Source: Leucobacter celer subsp. astrifaciens (GTDB taxonomy: Bacteria > Actinomycetota > Actinomycetes > Actinomycetales > Microbacteriaceae). Taken from it: a DNA stretch of 64,000 nucleotides. Where the stretch lies: NCBI RefSeq assembly GCF_001273835.1, contig NZ_JHEI01000132.1, positions 124,001 through 188,000 of the forward strand, given 5' to 3'. A program made the position numbers and the translations under genes. The notes beneath the pieces are model-generated. The model was not told the DNA's origin, did no database searches, and was given only the letters and a program-made list of their open reading frames with translations. This document shows, in pieces, positions 23,551 to 32,786 of this stretch (positions within the stretch are counted from its first letter, which is position 1; each line of letters starts with the position of its first letter).

Positions 23551-24567
23551 CTAGACCTTCGAGTGCTCGGCGCGTTGCGGTTGCTCGGTCGCACTTCGCC
23601 CGAGTTTCGCCCACGAGCTGCGGATCATCTTCTGAATCGAGCTGTCGAGAGCGACCGCGACGATGAGGGTCGCACCGACGAGGATCGTCTGCAGGAACGG
23701 CGAGGCCTGGAGGAACACGAGGCCGGCGCGGAGCACGCGGAAGAAGAGCAGCCCGGCGACGACGCCGCTGATCCTCCCGACGCCGCCCTCGAAGGCGACG
23801 CCGCCCAGCAGCACCACCGTGAGCGCCTCGAGTTCGAGGCCCGATCCGATGGTCGGGTTCGCCGACTGCACCTTCGCGGAGAGGAAGAGTCCGGCGAGTG
23901 CGGCGAAGGTGCCCGACGCCACGAAGAGCAGGAACCGCGAGCGCTTCACGTCGATGCCCATGAGGCGCGCAGCGCGCTCGTTGCCGCCGATCGCGCGTAC
24001 CTCGCGACCGAACTTCGTGCGATTGAGCACGTACCAACCGATGGCGATCACGACGATGAGCACGACGATCTGGATCGGGACCGGTCCGAGCTTGAGCGTG
24101 CCGAGCGCGCGGAAGGCGTCGGGGAGCTCCGAACGGGGGATCGTCCTGCCCGTCGAGAGCAGCAGCGCGAACCCTCCCCACACGCTCAGCGCACCGAGGG
24201 TCACGACGAAGGAGTTCAAACCGAGATAGGACACCAGGAAGCCGTTGAGGGCGCCCGCGATCGCGCCGGTGGCGAGAGCCGCGGCGAAGCCGAGCGTCGT
24301 CGACCCGGTGAAGCTCATCGTGAGGCCGCCGGTGATGGCCGCGGCGGAGGCGATCGCACCGACGGAGAGGTCGATCGTTCCCGACATGATCAGGAAGGCG
24401 ACGGGGATCGCGATGAGCCCGAGTTCGCTGGCCTGCATGAGGATGTTCTGCGCGTTGCCGAACGAGAAGAAGTTGGGCCGGAGGATCGAGAAGACAGCGA
24501 TGAGGACGATCAGCGCCAGGAAGATGCCGTTCTTGGCTGCGAAGATCTTGAGACGTTCAGTGTTCAT
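23551..24567 (-). CDS. Ribose/galactofuranose-type ABC transporter permease (RbsC/XylH family)
   Basis: 338 residues from the ATG at 24567, about 8-10 membrane segments. Family landmarks: ILMQASELGLIAIPVAFLIMSGTIDLSVGAIASAAA (the G-x-DLSVG loop), GLNSFVVTLGALSVWGGFALLLS, the cytoplasmic coupling loop GREVRAIGGNERAARLMGIDVKRSRFLLF, and GSGLELEALTVVLLGGVAFEGGVGRISGV near the end. It forms the membrane channel with the ATPase encoded 10 bp upstream; only one permease gene is present, so it should act as a homodimer. The N-terminus is not a signal peptide. Confidence 0.92.
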   Translation of the reverse strand: MNTERLKIFAAKNGIFLALIVLIAVFSILRPNFFSFGNAQNILMQASELGLIAIPVAFLIMSGTIDLSVGAIASAAAITGGLTMSFTGSTTLGFAAALATGAIAGALNGFLVSYLGLNSFVVTLGALSVWGGFALLLSTGRTIPRSELPDAFRALGTLKLGPVPIQIVVLIVVIAIGWYVLNRTKFGREVRAIGGNERAARLMGIDVKRSRFLLFVASGTFAALAGLFLSAKVQSANPTIGSGLELEALTVVLLGGVAFEGGVGRISGVVAGLLFFRVLRAGLVFLQASPFLQTILVGATLIVAVALDSSIQKMIRSSWAKLGRSATEQPQRAEHSKV

Positions 24568-24577
24568 GGCGGTTCCT

Positions 24578-26068
24578 TCAGGTGGTCTGCGGGATCGAAA
24601 CGGGGGCCGGTTCGGCCAGTGAGAGCAGGGCGGCGAGCAGGTCCTCGTTGAAGTGCTGCGTGCGGGGCACGTCCACCATGCGATCACCGAGCACGGTGTA
24701 GGCCCGGTCGCACATGCTGGCGATCTCATCGGATTCGCTGGAGACCACGACCACCGCGGCGCCTCGGTGCGCTGCGGCTCGGGCGGCTTCGACGATGTCC
24801 AGCTTCGCTCCGACGTCGACACCCTGCGTCGGCTGGGCGAGGACGAGGAGGGTCGGCTCCTGCGGGTACAACCAGCGGGCGAGGAGATGCTTCTGACGAT
24901 TGCCTCCGGAGAACTGCGACACCTCGGCGTCTCCTGAGGGGCCGCGCACGTCGAGGGACTCACGGGCGCGTTCGTACACCTCCGTACCGGACTTCGCCGA
25001 CACCCACCATCCGCGGGATGCACCCTTGCCGTACCAGGGGAGCATGACGTTGTCGATGCCCGTCTCCGAAGCGATGAGCCCCTCCGCATCGCGATCCTGG
25101 GGCACGAAGAACACCCCTCGGCGGATGGCCTGGGCGGGGGAGGTGAACCGGACCGGGGCTCCTGCGAGCGCGTAGCCGCGCGCCGGGGAGCTGGCACCGG
25201 CGATCTGCGCGGCGATGTCGAACTGCTCGCCCCCGGCCATCCCGAAGAGGCCGACGACCTCGCCCTCGCGCGCGGTGATCGAGCCGCCCTGGCTCTCGAA
25301 GCGGAGCACCTCCGCTCCGGCCTCGACGTGGGTGAAGTCGAGCGATCGAAGATCCGGGACGAGAGCCTCGGCGAGCTTCGCCGGGGTGAATTCGTCGGCC
25401 GCTCCGTCCACCACGACCCGTCCGCCCCGCAGCACGACGATGCGGGTGCAGACTTCGAGGATGTCGGGGAGCCGGTGCGAGACGTAGAGCACCGAGACTC
25501 CCCGGGATGCGAAGTCCCGGATCAGCGCGTGCAGCGCCTCGGTCTCCGCCTTGCCGAGCGCCGCGGTCGGCTCGTCGAGCATCAGCACTTTCATCTCCCC
25601 GGCGAGCAGTCCGCGCGCCAGGTCGACGAGCTGGCGCTCCCCGAGCCCGAGGGCTTCGACCGGCATGTCGAGCGGAAGGTTGGCCCCGACCGTCTCGAGC
25701 GCCTGCTCCGCGAGGGCGATCCGCTCTGCGGTGCGCGGCTGCTCGCGGGCGAGGAAGAGATTGTCGAGCACGCTCATGTTCGGGGCGAGAGCGGGCTCCT
25801 GGTGGATGACGGTGATGCCGAGCTTCGCCGCATCACGAGGGGCGAGCTTGCGTTCGACGCTGGTGCCGTCGACCGAGAAGCCCCCCTCGGAGGCTCCGAT
25901 CACTCCGGTGGCCACGTTGAGGAGCGTGCTCTTCCCGGCGCCGTTGTGGCCGAGCAGGCCGATGATCTCGCCGGGCTGCACCTCGAAGCGGATATCGTCG
26001 AGCGCCCGTGTGGCCCCGAAGTCGACGGTGACTCCGGTGAAGGCGAGGCGCGGCTGCGGATTCCCCAT
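24578..26068 (-). CDS. Ribose-type ABC transporter ATP-binding protein (two ATPase domains)
   Basis: 496 residues. First ATPase domain: Walker A GHNGAGKST near residue 38, signature LGLGERQLVDLARGL, Walker B MLDEPTAALGK. The second domain starts with a degenerate Walker A (GLFGMAGGEQ), keeps a good signature (QFSGGNRQKHLLARWL) and has LLVLAQPTQGVDVGAK in place of a normal Walker B. One active and one degenerate site is normal for the RbsA/XylG family. It energises import through the adjacent permease. The gap of 181 bp to the substrate-binding gene upstream holds no gene that I can support. Confidence 0.92.
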   Translation of the reverse strand: MGNPQPRLAFTGVTVDFGATRALDDIRFEVQPGEIIGLLGHNGAGKSTLLNVATGVIGASEGGFSVDGTSVERKLAPRDAAKLGITVIHQEPALAPNMSVLDNLFLAREQPRTAERIALAEQALETVGANLPLDMPVEALGLGERQLVDLARGLLAGEMKVLMLDEPTAALGKAETEALHALIRDFASRGVSVLYVSHRLPDILEVCTRIVVLRGGRVVVDGAADEFTPAKLAEALVPDLRSLDFTHVEAGAEVLRFESQGGSITAREGEVVGLFGMAGGEQFDIAAQIAGASSPARGYALAGAPVRFTSPAQAIRRGVFFVPQDRDAEGLIASETGIDNVMLPWYGKGASRGWWVSAKSGTEVYERARESLDVRGPSGDAEVSQFSGGNRQKHLLARWLYPQEPTLLVLAQPTQGVDVGAKLDIVEAARAAAHRGAAVVVVSSESDEIASMCDRAYTVLGDRMVDVPRTQHFNEDLLAALLSLAEPAPVSIPQTT

Positions 26069-26249
26069 GGTGTTGATCCTTAGCTGTGTTCATGGATGTC
26101 GGGGTGCGCTGCTCCTGCGGTCGTCCCGGCGCGGGAGACCCGGAGCTGCGCGACGGACGCGTAGAGGGGCGAGGCCCGTTCGGCGCGGAAGCAGACGATG
26201 CGAGGACCGGCCGGGTGGGGGACCACCTGGCCGATCCTCGATCGGGCGT

Positions 26250-27224
26250 CTACTGGTTCGCGAGGAGGAAGTCCTCCGCGTTCACGCTGGTCACCTCGTT
26301 GATCTCGACTGTGACGTCTTCGACCGCCTCGCCGTTCGCCGCTGCGACGAGCATGTGCGCATTCGCCTCGGCGAGCTGTCGTGCCGGCACCATGAAGGTG
26401 TATCGCCAGAAGGATCCCTCCTCCGCGATGATCTCGAGTTCCGCGTCGGTCGCGTCGAGGTTGAGCATGAGCATGCTGTCATCGGTGGGGGAGATCCCCG
26501 AGTCGGTGAGCGCCTGGTAGGCCCCGAGCGCGGGATCGTTCGAGATCGCGAGGTACACCTTGGTGTTCGGCATCGACTGCAGCTGGGTCTGCGCTGCGGC
26601 GTAGCCGTCGTCGAGGCTCAGCGTCTTGTGCTCGGTGATGTTGAGGTTCAGGCCGGAGCTGTCGAGGGCCTCCATGATGCCTTCGCCGCGGAGACGGCCG
26701 AGGTCGGTGTCGGGCCACCCGAGGAAGGCGACGTCGACCTCTTCGTCGCCGTACTTGTCGCTGATCCACGCGACGGCGCGCTCGCCCGCTGCGAGGCCAT
26801 CGGCGTGATGGTCGAGCCCCACGGCTGCGACCACACCCTCCCAGCTCGAGCCGTAGCCGAGCACGGGAATGCCTGCGTCGTTCGCCTGGCTGGTCACCGC
26901 GACCATCGCGTCGGACTGCACCGGATAGCCCATGATCGCCTTGATGTCCCCGCGGACCAGCCAGGACTCCCAGTCCTGTACCTGGGTCTGCGCGTTCCAC
27001 TTGGGATCGTCGGTGACGAACTCGTACCCGGCATCGGTGACGATCTCCTCCATGAAGGGGAGCATGTCGTTCCAGATCTGGATGTCGAGGCCGGCGAAGC
27101 TCATCGCGACGGCGCCGTTGGATTCGCCCGAGGAGGAATCGCCACTCGCATTGCAAGCGCTGAAGGTGAGGGCGACCGCAGAGGCGAGTGCGACGGCGCC
27201 GAGGGCTCGGTTGAGGCGTTTCAT
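26250..27224 (-). CDS. Substrate-binding lipoprotein of the ribose-type ABC importer
   Basis: 324 residues from the ATG at 27224, with AAAGGAGC upstream; the longer frame to 27347 would run through the operator. The N-terminus is a lipoprotein signal (MKRLNRALGAVALASAVALTF, then SAC), followed by a Ser/Gly linker. The mature part is a periplasmic-binding-protein type 1 fold (AMSFAGLDIQIWNDMLPFMEEIV, IKAIMGYPVQSDAMVAVTSQANDAGIPVLGYG, YLAISNDPALGAYQALTDSGI). It is distant from true ribose-binding proteins and closer in feel to TorT-like proteins, so the ligand may not be a simple sugar. First gene of the minus-strand import operon. Confidence 0.88.
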   Translation of the reverse strand: MKRLNRALGAVALASAVALTFSACNASGDSSSGESNGAVAMSFAGLDIQIWNDMLPFMEEIVTDAGYEFVTDDPKWNAQTQVQDWESWLVRGDIKAIMGYPVQSDAMVAVTSQANDAGIPVLGYGSSWEGVVAAVGLDHHADGLAAGERAVAWISDKYGDEEVDVAFLGWPDTDLGRLRGEGIMEALDSSGLNLNITEHKTLSLDDGYAAAQTQLQSMPNTKVYLAISNDPALGAYQALTDSGISPTDDSMLMLNLDATDAELEIIAEEGSFWRYTFMVPARQLAEANAHMLVAAANGEAVEDVTVEINEVTSVNAEDFLLANQ

Positions 27225-27310
27225 GGGTGGTAGCTCCTTTGCTTGGACAGCGACCGTTCCGGGCTCCTCGATTTCACCGTCAGAGGAGATGCTCGTGTGC
27301 CATTCACGAA

Positions 27311-27326
27311 GCGGGAACGTTCCTGC
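27311..27326. promoter_or_regulatory. Second LacI operator, upstream of the binding-protein gene
   Basis: GCGGGAACGTTCCTGC: a 16-bp palindrome with one mismatch, centred on AACGTT, sharing the core GGAACGTTCC with the perfect palindrome at 28714-28735. It lies 87 bp upstream of the binding-protein start. Confidence 0.75.
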
Positions 27327-27650
27327 ATTGGAGATGCTAACACGCATTCAGGGGTGCTCGAGAAGCGAATCTGAATTGTTACCAACGCGTCGCAGCGTCG
27401 TCACCGTCACCCGCTGACCCGCTGTCCGGCCGGCTCGGCTGCTCGGTTGCTCGGCTGTTGCGCGGGATCCGCTGGATCTGCTGTTGCGCGGGATCCGCTG
27501 GATCCGCTGTTGCGAGGAACCCGCTGTTCCGCCGGATCCGCTGTCTCGCCGGACCCGTTGTTCAGCCGCGGGGGTCCGACGGCGCACGTCGGCCTCGATG
27601 GTGCCGGTCGTTCCGAGGGGTGGTGAGGCTCCTGCCCGACCCGCTCGGGT
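27327..27650. repeat. Intergenic region with tandem 26-bp repeats
   Basis: Two adjacent 26-bp units, 27455-27480 and 27481-27506, differ at one base (consensus starts CTGTTGCGCGGGATCCGCTG). Two diverged, longer copies begin at 27507 and 27541. The units carry GGATCC palindromes and are flanked by CGGCTCGGCTGCTCGG-type short repeats. No gene is evident between the operator at 27311 and the LacI stop at 27651. Confidence 0.65.
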
Positions 27651-28664
27651 TCAGTCGTGGGGGAAGAGGCGTTCGGGCGCGTGTCCGTGGACGAGCAGCA
27701 TGACGTCGCGGTTCACCCGCCACTCGAACCCGCTGCCCTCGTCGTCGATCAGGCCGGTGAGGAACTCAGCGGCCTTGCGCCCGAACGATTGCGCGCGGAG
27801 ATCCACCGCCATGAGCTGCTCGATGCCCTGCTCGGTCGCGGGATCGGCTGCGAGCGCGGCGACCCAGATGGACTTCCCGTGCCGCTCGCGATACTTCTTC
27901 GCGAGGGGGGCGGCGATGCCCTGCTGCACGACCAGTGCGCCATCGATGTCGCCCGCCTCGTCGAGCGTGTCGATCATGGCCTCGACCTCCTGGATCGAAG
28001 GCCAGAAGCCGGTGCGCCGCACGAGCGGCTGGATCCCCTCACGCTGCGCCCAGGAGAGGTAGATGTCGACCGCCTCGACGGCCCAGAGCGGCTCGAACTC
28101 CTCGCGGAGGGCGATGATCGCGGGCCGCCGGACACCCTCTGTGCGCAGACGTTCGAGCACGATGGGGGTGAACTCGTCCTGACCGCCCGAATACTGCCCG
28201 CGAACCAGACTGCGCTGCTCCGGGGAGAGCGCTCCGACGGCGACGATCGGGGCTCCGGTCTTCGCTACCTGCTCGATGAACGGGTCGTTCGGCGCGGGGT
28301 CGAGCACGAGCATGCCGTCTGCCCAGAGGCTGCGCGGGCGAGGATTGCGGCGGTTCTCCGTGAGGAGCGTCAGGTCGAGGCTCATCTCCGCTGAGTGCTC
28401 CATGGCGCCGAACACGAACTGCATGTAGAAGTTGCGGCCCTGACTGTTGGGGAAGAGGTGCAGGCCGATGCTCTGCGAGCGACTGCCGCGGAGGCGCTGG
28501 GCCGCCCGGTTCGAGACGTAGCCGAGGCGCTCGGCCGTTTCCGACACCAGGGTGCGGGTCGTCTCCGAGACCCGACCGTTCCCGTGCAAGGCCGAGGAGA
28601 CGGTGGTTTTCGATATGCCCAGTTCCCGGGCGATATCGACGATGGTCACAGATCTTGGGCTCAC
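27651..28664 (-). CDS. LacI family transcriptional regulator
   Basis: 337 residues. N-terminal LacI helix-turn-helix and hinge: VTIVDIARELGISKTTVSSALHGNGRVSETTRTLVSETAERLGYVSNRAAQRLRGSRSQSIGLHLF, in which the hinge helix with AAQRLRG is typical. The rest is a type 1 periplasmic-binding-protein fold that senses a ligand. It lies between the import operon and the amidohydrolase gene, and both of those have palindromes of the GGAACGTTCC type in their promoters, so it very likely represses both until the imported compound or a product binds. Confidence 0.92.
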   Translation of the reverse strand: MSPRSVTIVDIARELGISKTTVSSALHGNGRVSETTRTLVSETAERLGYVSNRAAQRLRGSRSQSIGLHLFPNSQGRNFYMQFVFGAMEHSAEMSLDLTLLTENRRNPRPRSLWADGMLVLDPAPNDPFIEQVAKTGAPIVAVGALSPEQRSLVRGQYSGGQDEFTPIVLERLRTEGVRRPAIIALREEFEPLWAVEAVDIYLSWAQREGIQPLVRRTGFWPSIQEVEAMIDTLDEAGDIDGALVVQQGIAAPLAKKYRERHGKSIWVAALAADPATEQGIEQLMAVDLRAQSFGRKAAEFLTGLIDDEGSGFEWRVNRDVMLLVHGHAPERLFPHD

Positions 28665-28713
28665 TCTCTCAGTTTAGGCTCTCGCGAGCGGCGGCCGATG
28701 GTGTTACAGTGCA

Positions 28714-28735
28714 TGTGCAGGAACGTTCCTGCACA
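28714..28735. promoter_or_regulatory. LacI operator: 22-bp perfect palindrome
   Basis: A perfect palindrome from 28714 to 28735 with core GCAGGAACGTTCCTGC. It lies between the divergent LacI gene (start 28664) and the amidohydrolase gene (start 28750), immediately before the latter's GGAG ribosome site. A central CG dyad is standard for LacI-family sites. Confidence 0.88.
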
Positions 28736-28749
28736 GCATGGAGTACGTG

Positions 28750-30384
28750 ATGTCATCAGAGAACCGAGCAGAGCTGCTCATCGTCGCAGGCCGCATCCGC
28801 AGCTTCGATGTCGGGATCGACACGGTCGTCGAGCCTCCGACGACGGTCGCGGTGCGCGACGGGAGGATCGTCTCCGTCGGCTCCGAAGCGGCGCTCGAGC
28901 ACTGCGTCGGCCCGGACACCGTGATCCATCGTTATCCCGGAGCCACGGTGATGCCCGGCCTCACCGACTGCCACACCCACATCATCATGGGGCTGCCGCT
29001 CAGTCGAGGCATCCAGCTCACCGACCGGTCGCTCGAGGAAGTCCGAGACGAGATCGCGCGGGCTGCGGCGAGCGGTGCCGCGGGCGAGCGGTGGATTCTC
29101 GGGTGGGGGCTCGATCCCAACGTGTTCGAATCGTCGGGCTTCACGGGCCGCGTCTTCGACGACCTCGCCCCGGATCGCCCCGTATTCCTCCGCATGCGCG
29201 ACGCGCACTCCGCGATCGTCAACTCCGCGGCGGTGCGGGAACTCGGCCTCACCGGTCGCGAGGAGTTCGAGGACGAATCGCGGATCGACGTCGACGCGGC
29301 TGGCAACGTCACCGGCTACATCGTCGAGATCGGTGCGATCGAGTGGCTGCTCGCCCGGATCCCGCCCGAGTCTTTCGACGCCTCGGTGGCGCGCGTGACG
29401 ACGCTGCTGAGGAGCATGGCCGAGAGCGGCCTCACCGCGAATCACGTGCTCGACTTCTCCGAGGAGGGGGCCGGGCTCATCTCCGCGGTGGAGGATCGCG
29501 GCGGGCTGCCCGTTCGCCTGCGGTTCTCTCCCATGGTCTTCCCCGGCATGACGGCTGCCGAGCTCGAGCGCATCGTCGAGCTGCAGGGCACCGGTGGACG
29601 CAGATGGAGCGTCGAAGGCGTGAAATTCTTCATCGACGGCACCGTCGACAACGGGACGGCCTGGCTCCACGAGCCCGACAGCGCGGGCCAGGGCACCCGG
29701 TCGATCTGGACCGATCCCGACCGCTACCGCGCGACCCAGCGCTTCTTCGCAGAGCGCGGGATCCCCACCACCACGCACGCCATCGGCGATCGGGGCGTCG
29801 ACTTCGTTCTCGACTCGCTGGAATCGCTCGGCGAGGAGATCCGGGGCCGAGCCCCGCACCGCATCGAGCACATCGAGACCATCGGAGACTCGACGGTGCG
29901 CCGTTTCGCGTCGCTCGGCGTCACAGCGAGCATGCAGCCGATCCACGGCACCCATCACACGCGCGCAGACCGCAGCGACAACTGGTCGGTACGACTCGGC
30001 CCCGCGCGCGCCTCGCACGGATGGCGCTGTCGGGACATCCGCGACGCGGGGGCGACCGTCGCCCTCGGCAGCGACTGGCCGGTGACTCCGTTCGATCCGC
30101 GGAGCATGATCGCGGACACGATCCTGCGCCGTCCGGTCGAGCGGCCGGAGACCGCGCCGGTGCAGCCTGAGCAGGCGCTCACCCCGCGGGAGGCGTTCGA
30201 GGGCTACACCGTCCACGCGGCGCGCTCGGTGCGGCACGAGGACCGGTTCGGTTCGATCGTGCCGGGCAAACGGGCCGAATTCACGGTGTTCGACGCCGAC
30301 CCGTTCGAGATCGCACCCGAGAGGTACCCGGATCTGACCGTCGTCGCGACATACCTCGACGGCGAACGCATCGTCGGCGCCTGA
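28750..30384 (+). CDS. YtcJ-like metal-dependent amidohydrolase
   Basis: 544 residues from the ATG at 28750, which has GGAG 6 nt upstream; an ATG at 28738 is in frame but lacks a ribosome site and abuts the operator. Amidohydrolase-3 pattern: RIVSVGSEAAL and VMPGLTDCHTHIIMG (HxH metal motif), the central VEGVKFFIDGTVDNGTAWL, TTTHAIGDRGVDF, RIEHIETIGDS, MQPIHGTHHTRADRSDNW, ALGSDWPVTPFDPRSMI and C-terminal GSIVPGKRAEFTVFDADPF. Members hydrolyse C-N bonds of exocyclic amides or formamides. Under LacI control with the ABC importer, it probably deacylates the imported compound; the substrate is unknown. Confidence 0.88.
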   Translation: MSSENRAELLIVAGRIRSFDVGIDTVVEPPTTVAVRDGRIVSVGSEAALEHCVGPDTVIHRYPGATVMPGLTDCHTHIIMGLPLSRGIQLTDRSLEEVRDEIARAAASGAAGERWILGWGLDPNVFESSGFTGRVFDDLAPDRPVFLRMRDAHSAIVNSAAVRELGLTGREEFEDESRIDVDAAGNVTGYIVEIGAIEWLLARIPPESFDASVARVTTLLRSMAESGLTANHVLDFSEEGAGLISAVEDRGGLPVRLRFSPMVFPGMTAAELERIVELQGTGGRRWSVEGVKFFIDGTVDNGTAWLHEPDSAGQGTRSIWTDPDRYRATQRFFAERGIPTTTHAIGDRGVDFVLDSLESLGEEIRGRAPHRIEHIETIGDSTVRRFASLGVTASMQPIHGTHHTRADRSDNWSVRLGPARASHGWRCRDIRDAGATVALGSDWPVTPFDPRSMIADTILRRPVERPETAPVQPEQALTPREAFEGYTVHAARSVRHEDRFGSIVPGKRAEFTVFDADPFEIAPERYPDLTVVATYLDGERIVGA

Positions 30385-30441
30385 GCGCAGGTCCCGCTGA
30401 CGAACCACGACCAGCAACGGCAAGAGAATACGAGGAACGCA

Positions 30442-31560
30442 ATGCAGCGCAAGACCGGATACGTATGGCACGAGCGGTTCGCCTGGCACGATACGGGGAC
30501 GCACGCCGGACTTATTCCCTCAGGGGAATACGTGCAGCCCTACCGCAACTTCGAGAACCCCGAGTCGAAGTCCCGCCTCGCGGGCCTGATCGAGGTATCC
30601 GGTCTCATCGACAGTCTCGTCCGCATTCCCGTGCGGCCGGTGAGCGAGGAGGATCTCGCGCGCGTGCACACGCCCGCGCACATCGAGCGGATCCGCACGC
30701 AGTCGGATGCCGGCGGCGGCGACGCCGGCGACGGGTTCTCGCCGTTCGGCGCCGGAAGCTACGAGATCGCGAAGCTCGCGGCCGGCGGCACCCTCGTCGC
30801 GGCGGAGGCGGTGCTCGACGGCGTGGTGGATAACGCGTACGCGCTCGTCCGGCCGCCCGGGCATCACGCCGAACCGGATCAGGGGCGCGGGTACTGCCTG
30901 TTCTCGAACGTCGGGGTCGCCATCGAGGCGCTCCGGGCGGCCGGCAAGGTGCGCCGCGTCGCCATCTTCGACTACGACGTGCACCACGGCAACGGCGCCC
31001 AGAAGATCTTCTGGGAGGACCCCGAGGTCTTGACCATCTCGGTGCACCAGGATCGGCTCTTCCCCGTCGACTCCGGGCTCCTCGAAGAGCAGGGCGCCGG
31101 TGCCGGCGCGGGCACCAACATCAACGTGCCCCTGCCGGCGGGGTCCGGCGACGGCGCCTACTGGTCGGTCGTCGAAGACGTCGCAGGGCCTGCGATCCGC
31201 GCCTTCCAGCCCGAGATCATCATCGTGTCGAGCGGCTTCGATCCCTCGGCCCTCGATCCGCTGGGGCGGATGAGCGTCACCTCGCAGGGGTTCAAGGGCG
31301 TCGCCGAGCGGCTGCTCGCCATCGCCGACGAGGCGTGCGACGGGCGGATCGTGTTCTCGCACGAGGGCGGATACTCGCCCGTGCACGTGCCGTTCTGCGG
31401 TGTCGCGGTGATCGAGGCGCTCACCGGCGTCGAGACGGAGGTGGAGGATCCCTTCGACATCTCCATCGGAGACTCTCCGACCCGCGAGCTCACGGCCTGG
31501 CAAGCCGACGTCATCGAGCGCTCCGCCGAGCTGGCCCGGGCGCTCCGTCTCGTGGTGTAG
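30442..31560 (+). CDS. Class II histone-deacetylase-like / acetylpolyamine amidohydrolase family protein
   Basis: 372 residues. Zn-deacetylase signature: ALVRPPGHHAEPDQGRGYCLFSNVGVAIEAL (catalytic HH), IFDYDVHHGNGAQKIFWEDPEVLTISVHQD (Asp and His zinc ligands), IIVSSGFDPSALDPLGRMSVTS (Asp ligand) and FSHEGGY. The opening TGYVWHERFAWHDTGTHAG matches bacterial HDAC-like amidohydrolases that remove acetyl groups from polyamines or other amines. It begins 57 bp after the amidohydrolase gene, in the same direction, and is probably co-transcribed. The pair suggests successive removal of acyl groups from an N-acylated substrate. Confidence 0.9.
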   Translation: MQRKTGYVWHERFAWHDTGTHAGLIPSGEYVQPYRNFENPESKSRLAGLIEVSGLIDSLVRIPVRPVSEEDLARVHTPAHIERIRTQSDAGGGDAGDGFSPFGAGSYEIAKLAAGGTLVAAEAVLDGVVDNAYALVRPPGHHAEPDQGRGYCLFSNVGVAIEALRAAGKVRRVAIFDYDVHHGNGAQKIFWEDPEVLTISVHQDRLFPVDSGLLEEQGAGAGAGTNINVPLPAGSGDGAYWSVVEDVAGPAIRAFQPEIIIVSSGFDPSALDPLGRMSVTSQGFKGVAERLLAIADEACDGRIVFSHEGGYSPVHVPFCGVAVIEALTGVETEVEDPFDISIGDSPTRELTAWQADVIERSAELARALRLVV

Positions 31561-31606
31561 CCGCCCGCGCCGGTGATGCCGTCCGTTCGGGCGGAGCAGA
31601 AAAGAG

Positions 31607-31651
31607 GACGCGTCTGCTGCACCATCCGTTGGATACTGCAGCAGACGCGTC
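31607..31651. terminator. Terminator between the deacetylase gene and coaA
   Basis: Perfect 15-bp arms GACGCGTCTGCTGCA (31607-31621) and TGCAGCAGACGCGTC (31637-31651) with a 15-nt loop, lying between convergent genes. Confidence 0.8.
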
Positions 31652-31701
31652 TCGAATTCGCCAGGCGGGGGCGGCGGCCGCGGCCAGCCTCCGGGCTGCG
31701 C

Positions 31702-32754
31702 CTACAGCTTGCGCAGGAGCACCTTCTGCACCCGGTGGTCGCGCTCCTTGCGCAGCACGAGCGTGGCGCGGGCCCGCGTGGGCCGGATGTTCTCGACGAG
31801 GTTGGGCTCGTTGATGTTGGTCCAGTACTCGTCGGCGAGAGCCACCGCCGCATCGTCGTCCAGGGTGGCGAACCGGCGGAAGTACGAGCTGGGGTCGGAA
31901 AACGCGCTCTGACGCAGCTGCAGGAACCGGTGGCGGTACCAGCGCTGGATGTCCGAGGTACGCGCGTCGACGTAGACCGAGAAGTCGAAGAGGTCGCTCA
32001 CGGCGAGCGGGTGCTGCATCGAGGGGGGCTGCAGCACGTTGAGCCCCTCGACGATGAGGATGTCGGGGCGCCGCACGACTGTGAACTCGCCGGGCACGAT
32101 GTCGTAGATCAGGTGGCTGTAGTGCGGGGCGCACACCTCGGCGACGCCCGCCTTCACCTGCGACACGAAGCGCAGCAGGGCGCGTCGGTCGTAGGACTCG
32201 GGGAAGCCCTTGCGGGCGGTGATGCCCCGCCGCTGCAGCTCGGCGTTGGGGTAGAGGAAGCCGTCGGTGGTGACGAGTTCGACGCTGGGGGTCTCCGGCC
32301 AGCGCGCGAGCAGATCGCGCAGGATGCGGGCGACCGTCGACTTGCCCACGGCGACGGATCCGGCGATCCCGATCACGAAGGGGCTCTGGCGCTCGCCGTC
32401 GCGCCCCAGGAATCCGCGGGTGCGCCGGTGCATCTCGCGGGCCGCGATGGCGTACTGGTTGATGAGCCGGCTGAGCGGCCGGTACACCTCGGAGACCTCG
32501 GCCAGGTCGAGCGGCTCGCCGAGACCGCGGAACGCCGCGATCTCCCGCTCCGTGAGCGGCATCGGAGTCTCGCCTGCCAGACGCGACCACTCGTCGCGGT
32601 CGATCTCGGTGAAGGGCGACGTGTACTCCGGGCGCACGAGCGCGTGGGTATCGGTGCTCACCTCCGGGAGAGGCGCATTCGCGCCGTCGGCCGCCTCCGC
32701 CGGATCGGCGTGCGCGGCGGAGGAAAGGTCTGGGGCGGTGCTGTACTCGGCCAT
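31702..32754 (-). CDS. coaA: Type I pantothenate kinase
   Basis: 350 residues. The P-loop [21 protein letters not shown], then [55 protein letters not shown] and [17 protein letters not shown] [24 protein letters not shown] are all CoaA type I motifs. It phosphorylates pantothenate, the first and controlled step of coenzyme A synthesis. The first 45 residues are an acidic, Ala-rich extension beyond the E. coli enzyme (316 residues). It is divergent from glmS with only 32 bp between the two start codons, so both promoters must overlap the gap or the genes themselves. Confidence 0.95.
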   Translation of the reverse strand: MAEYSTAPDLSSAAHADPAEAADGANAPLPEVSTDTHALVRPEYTSPFTEIDRDEWSRLAGETPMPLTEREIAAFRGLGEPLDLAEVSEVYRPLSRLINQYAIAAREMHRRTRGFLGRDGERQSPFVIGIAGSVAVGKSTVARILRDLLARWPETPSVELVTTDGFLYPNAELQRRGITARKGFPESYDRRALLRFVSQVKAGVAEVCAPHYSHLIYDIVPGEFTVVRRPDILIVEGLNVLQPPSMQHPLAVSDLFDFSVYVDARTSDIQRWYRHRFLQLRQSAFSDPSSYFRRFATLDDDAAVALADEYWTNINEPNLVENIRPTRARATLVLRKERDHRVQKVLLRKL

Positions 32755-32773
32755 CGTTCATCCATCGTGCCAC

Positions 32774-32779
32774 TAAACT
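32774..32779 (+). promoter_or_regulatory. Leaderless-type -10 box of glmS
   Basis: TAAACT lies 7 nt before the glmS ATG at 32787, and no Shine-Dalgarno sequence is present, so transcription probably begins at or next to the start codon. Confidence 0.55.
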
Positions 32780-32786
32780 CGTACCC

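Noticed and set aside
32755..32786. glmS ribozyme upstream of glmS
   Set aside because: Only 32 bp separate glmS from coaA and the promoter lies about 10 nt from the start, leaving no room for the ribozyme.
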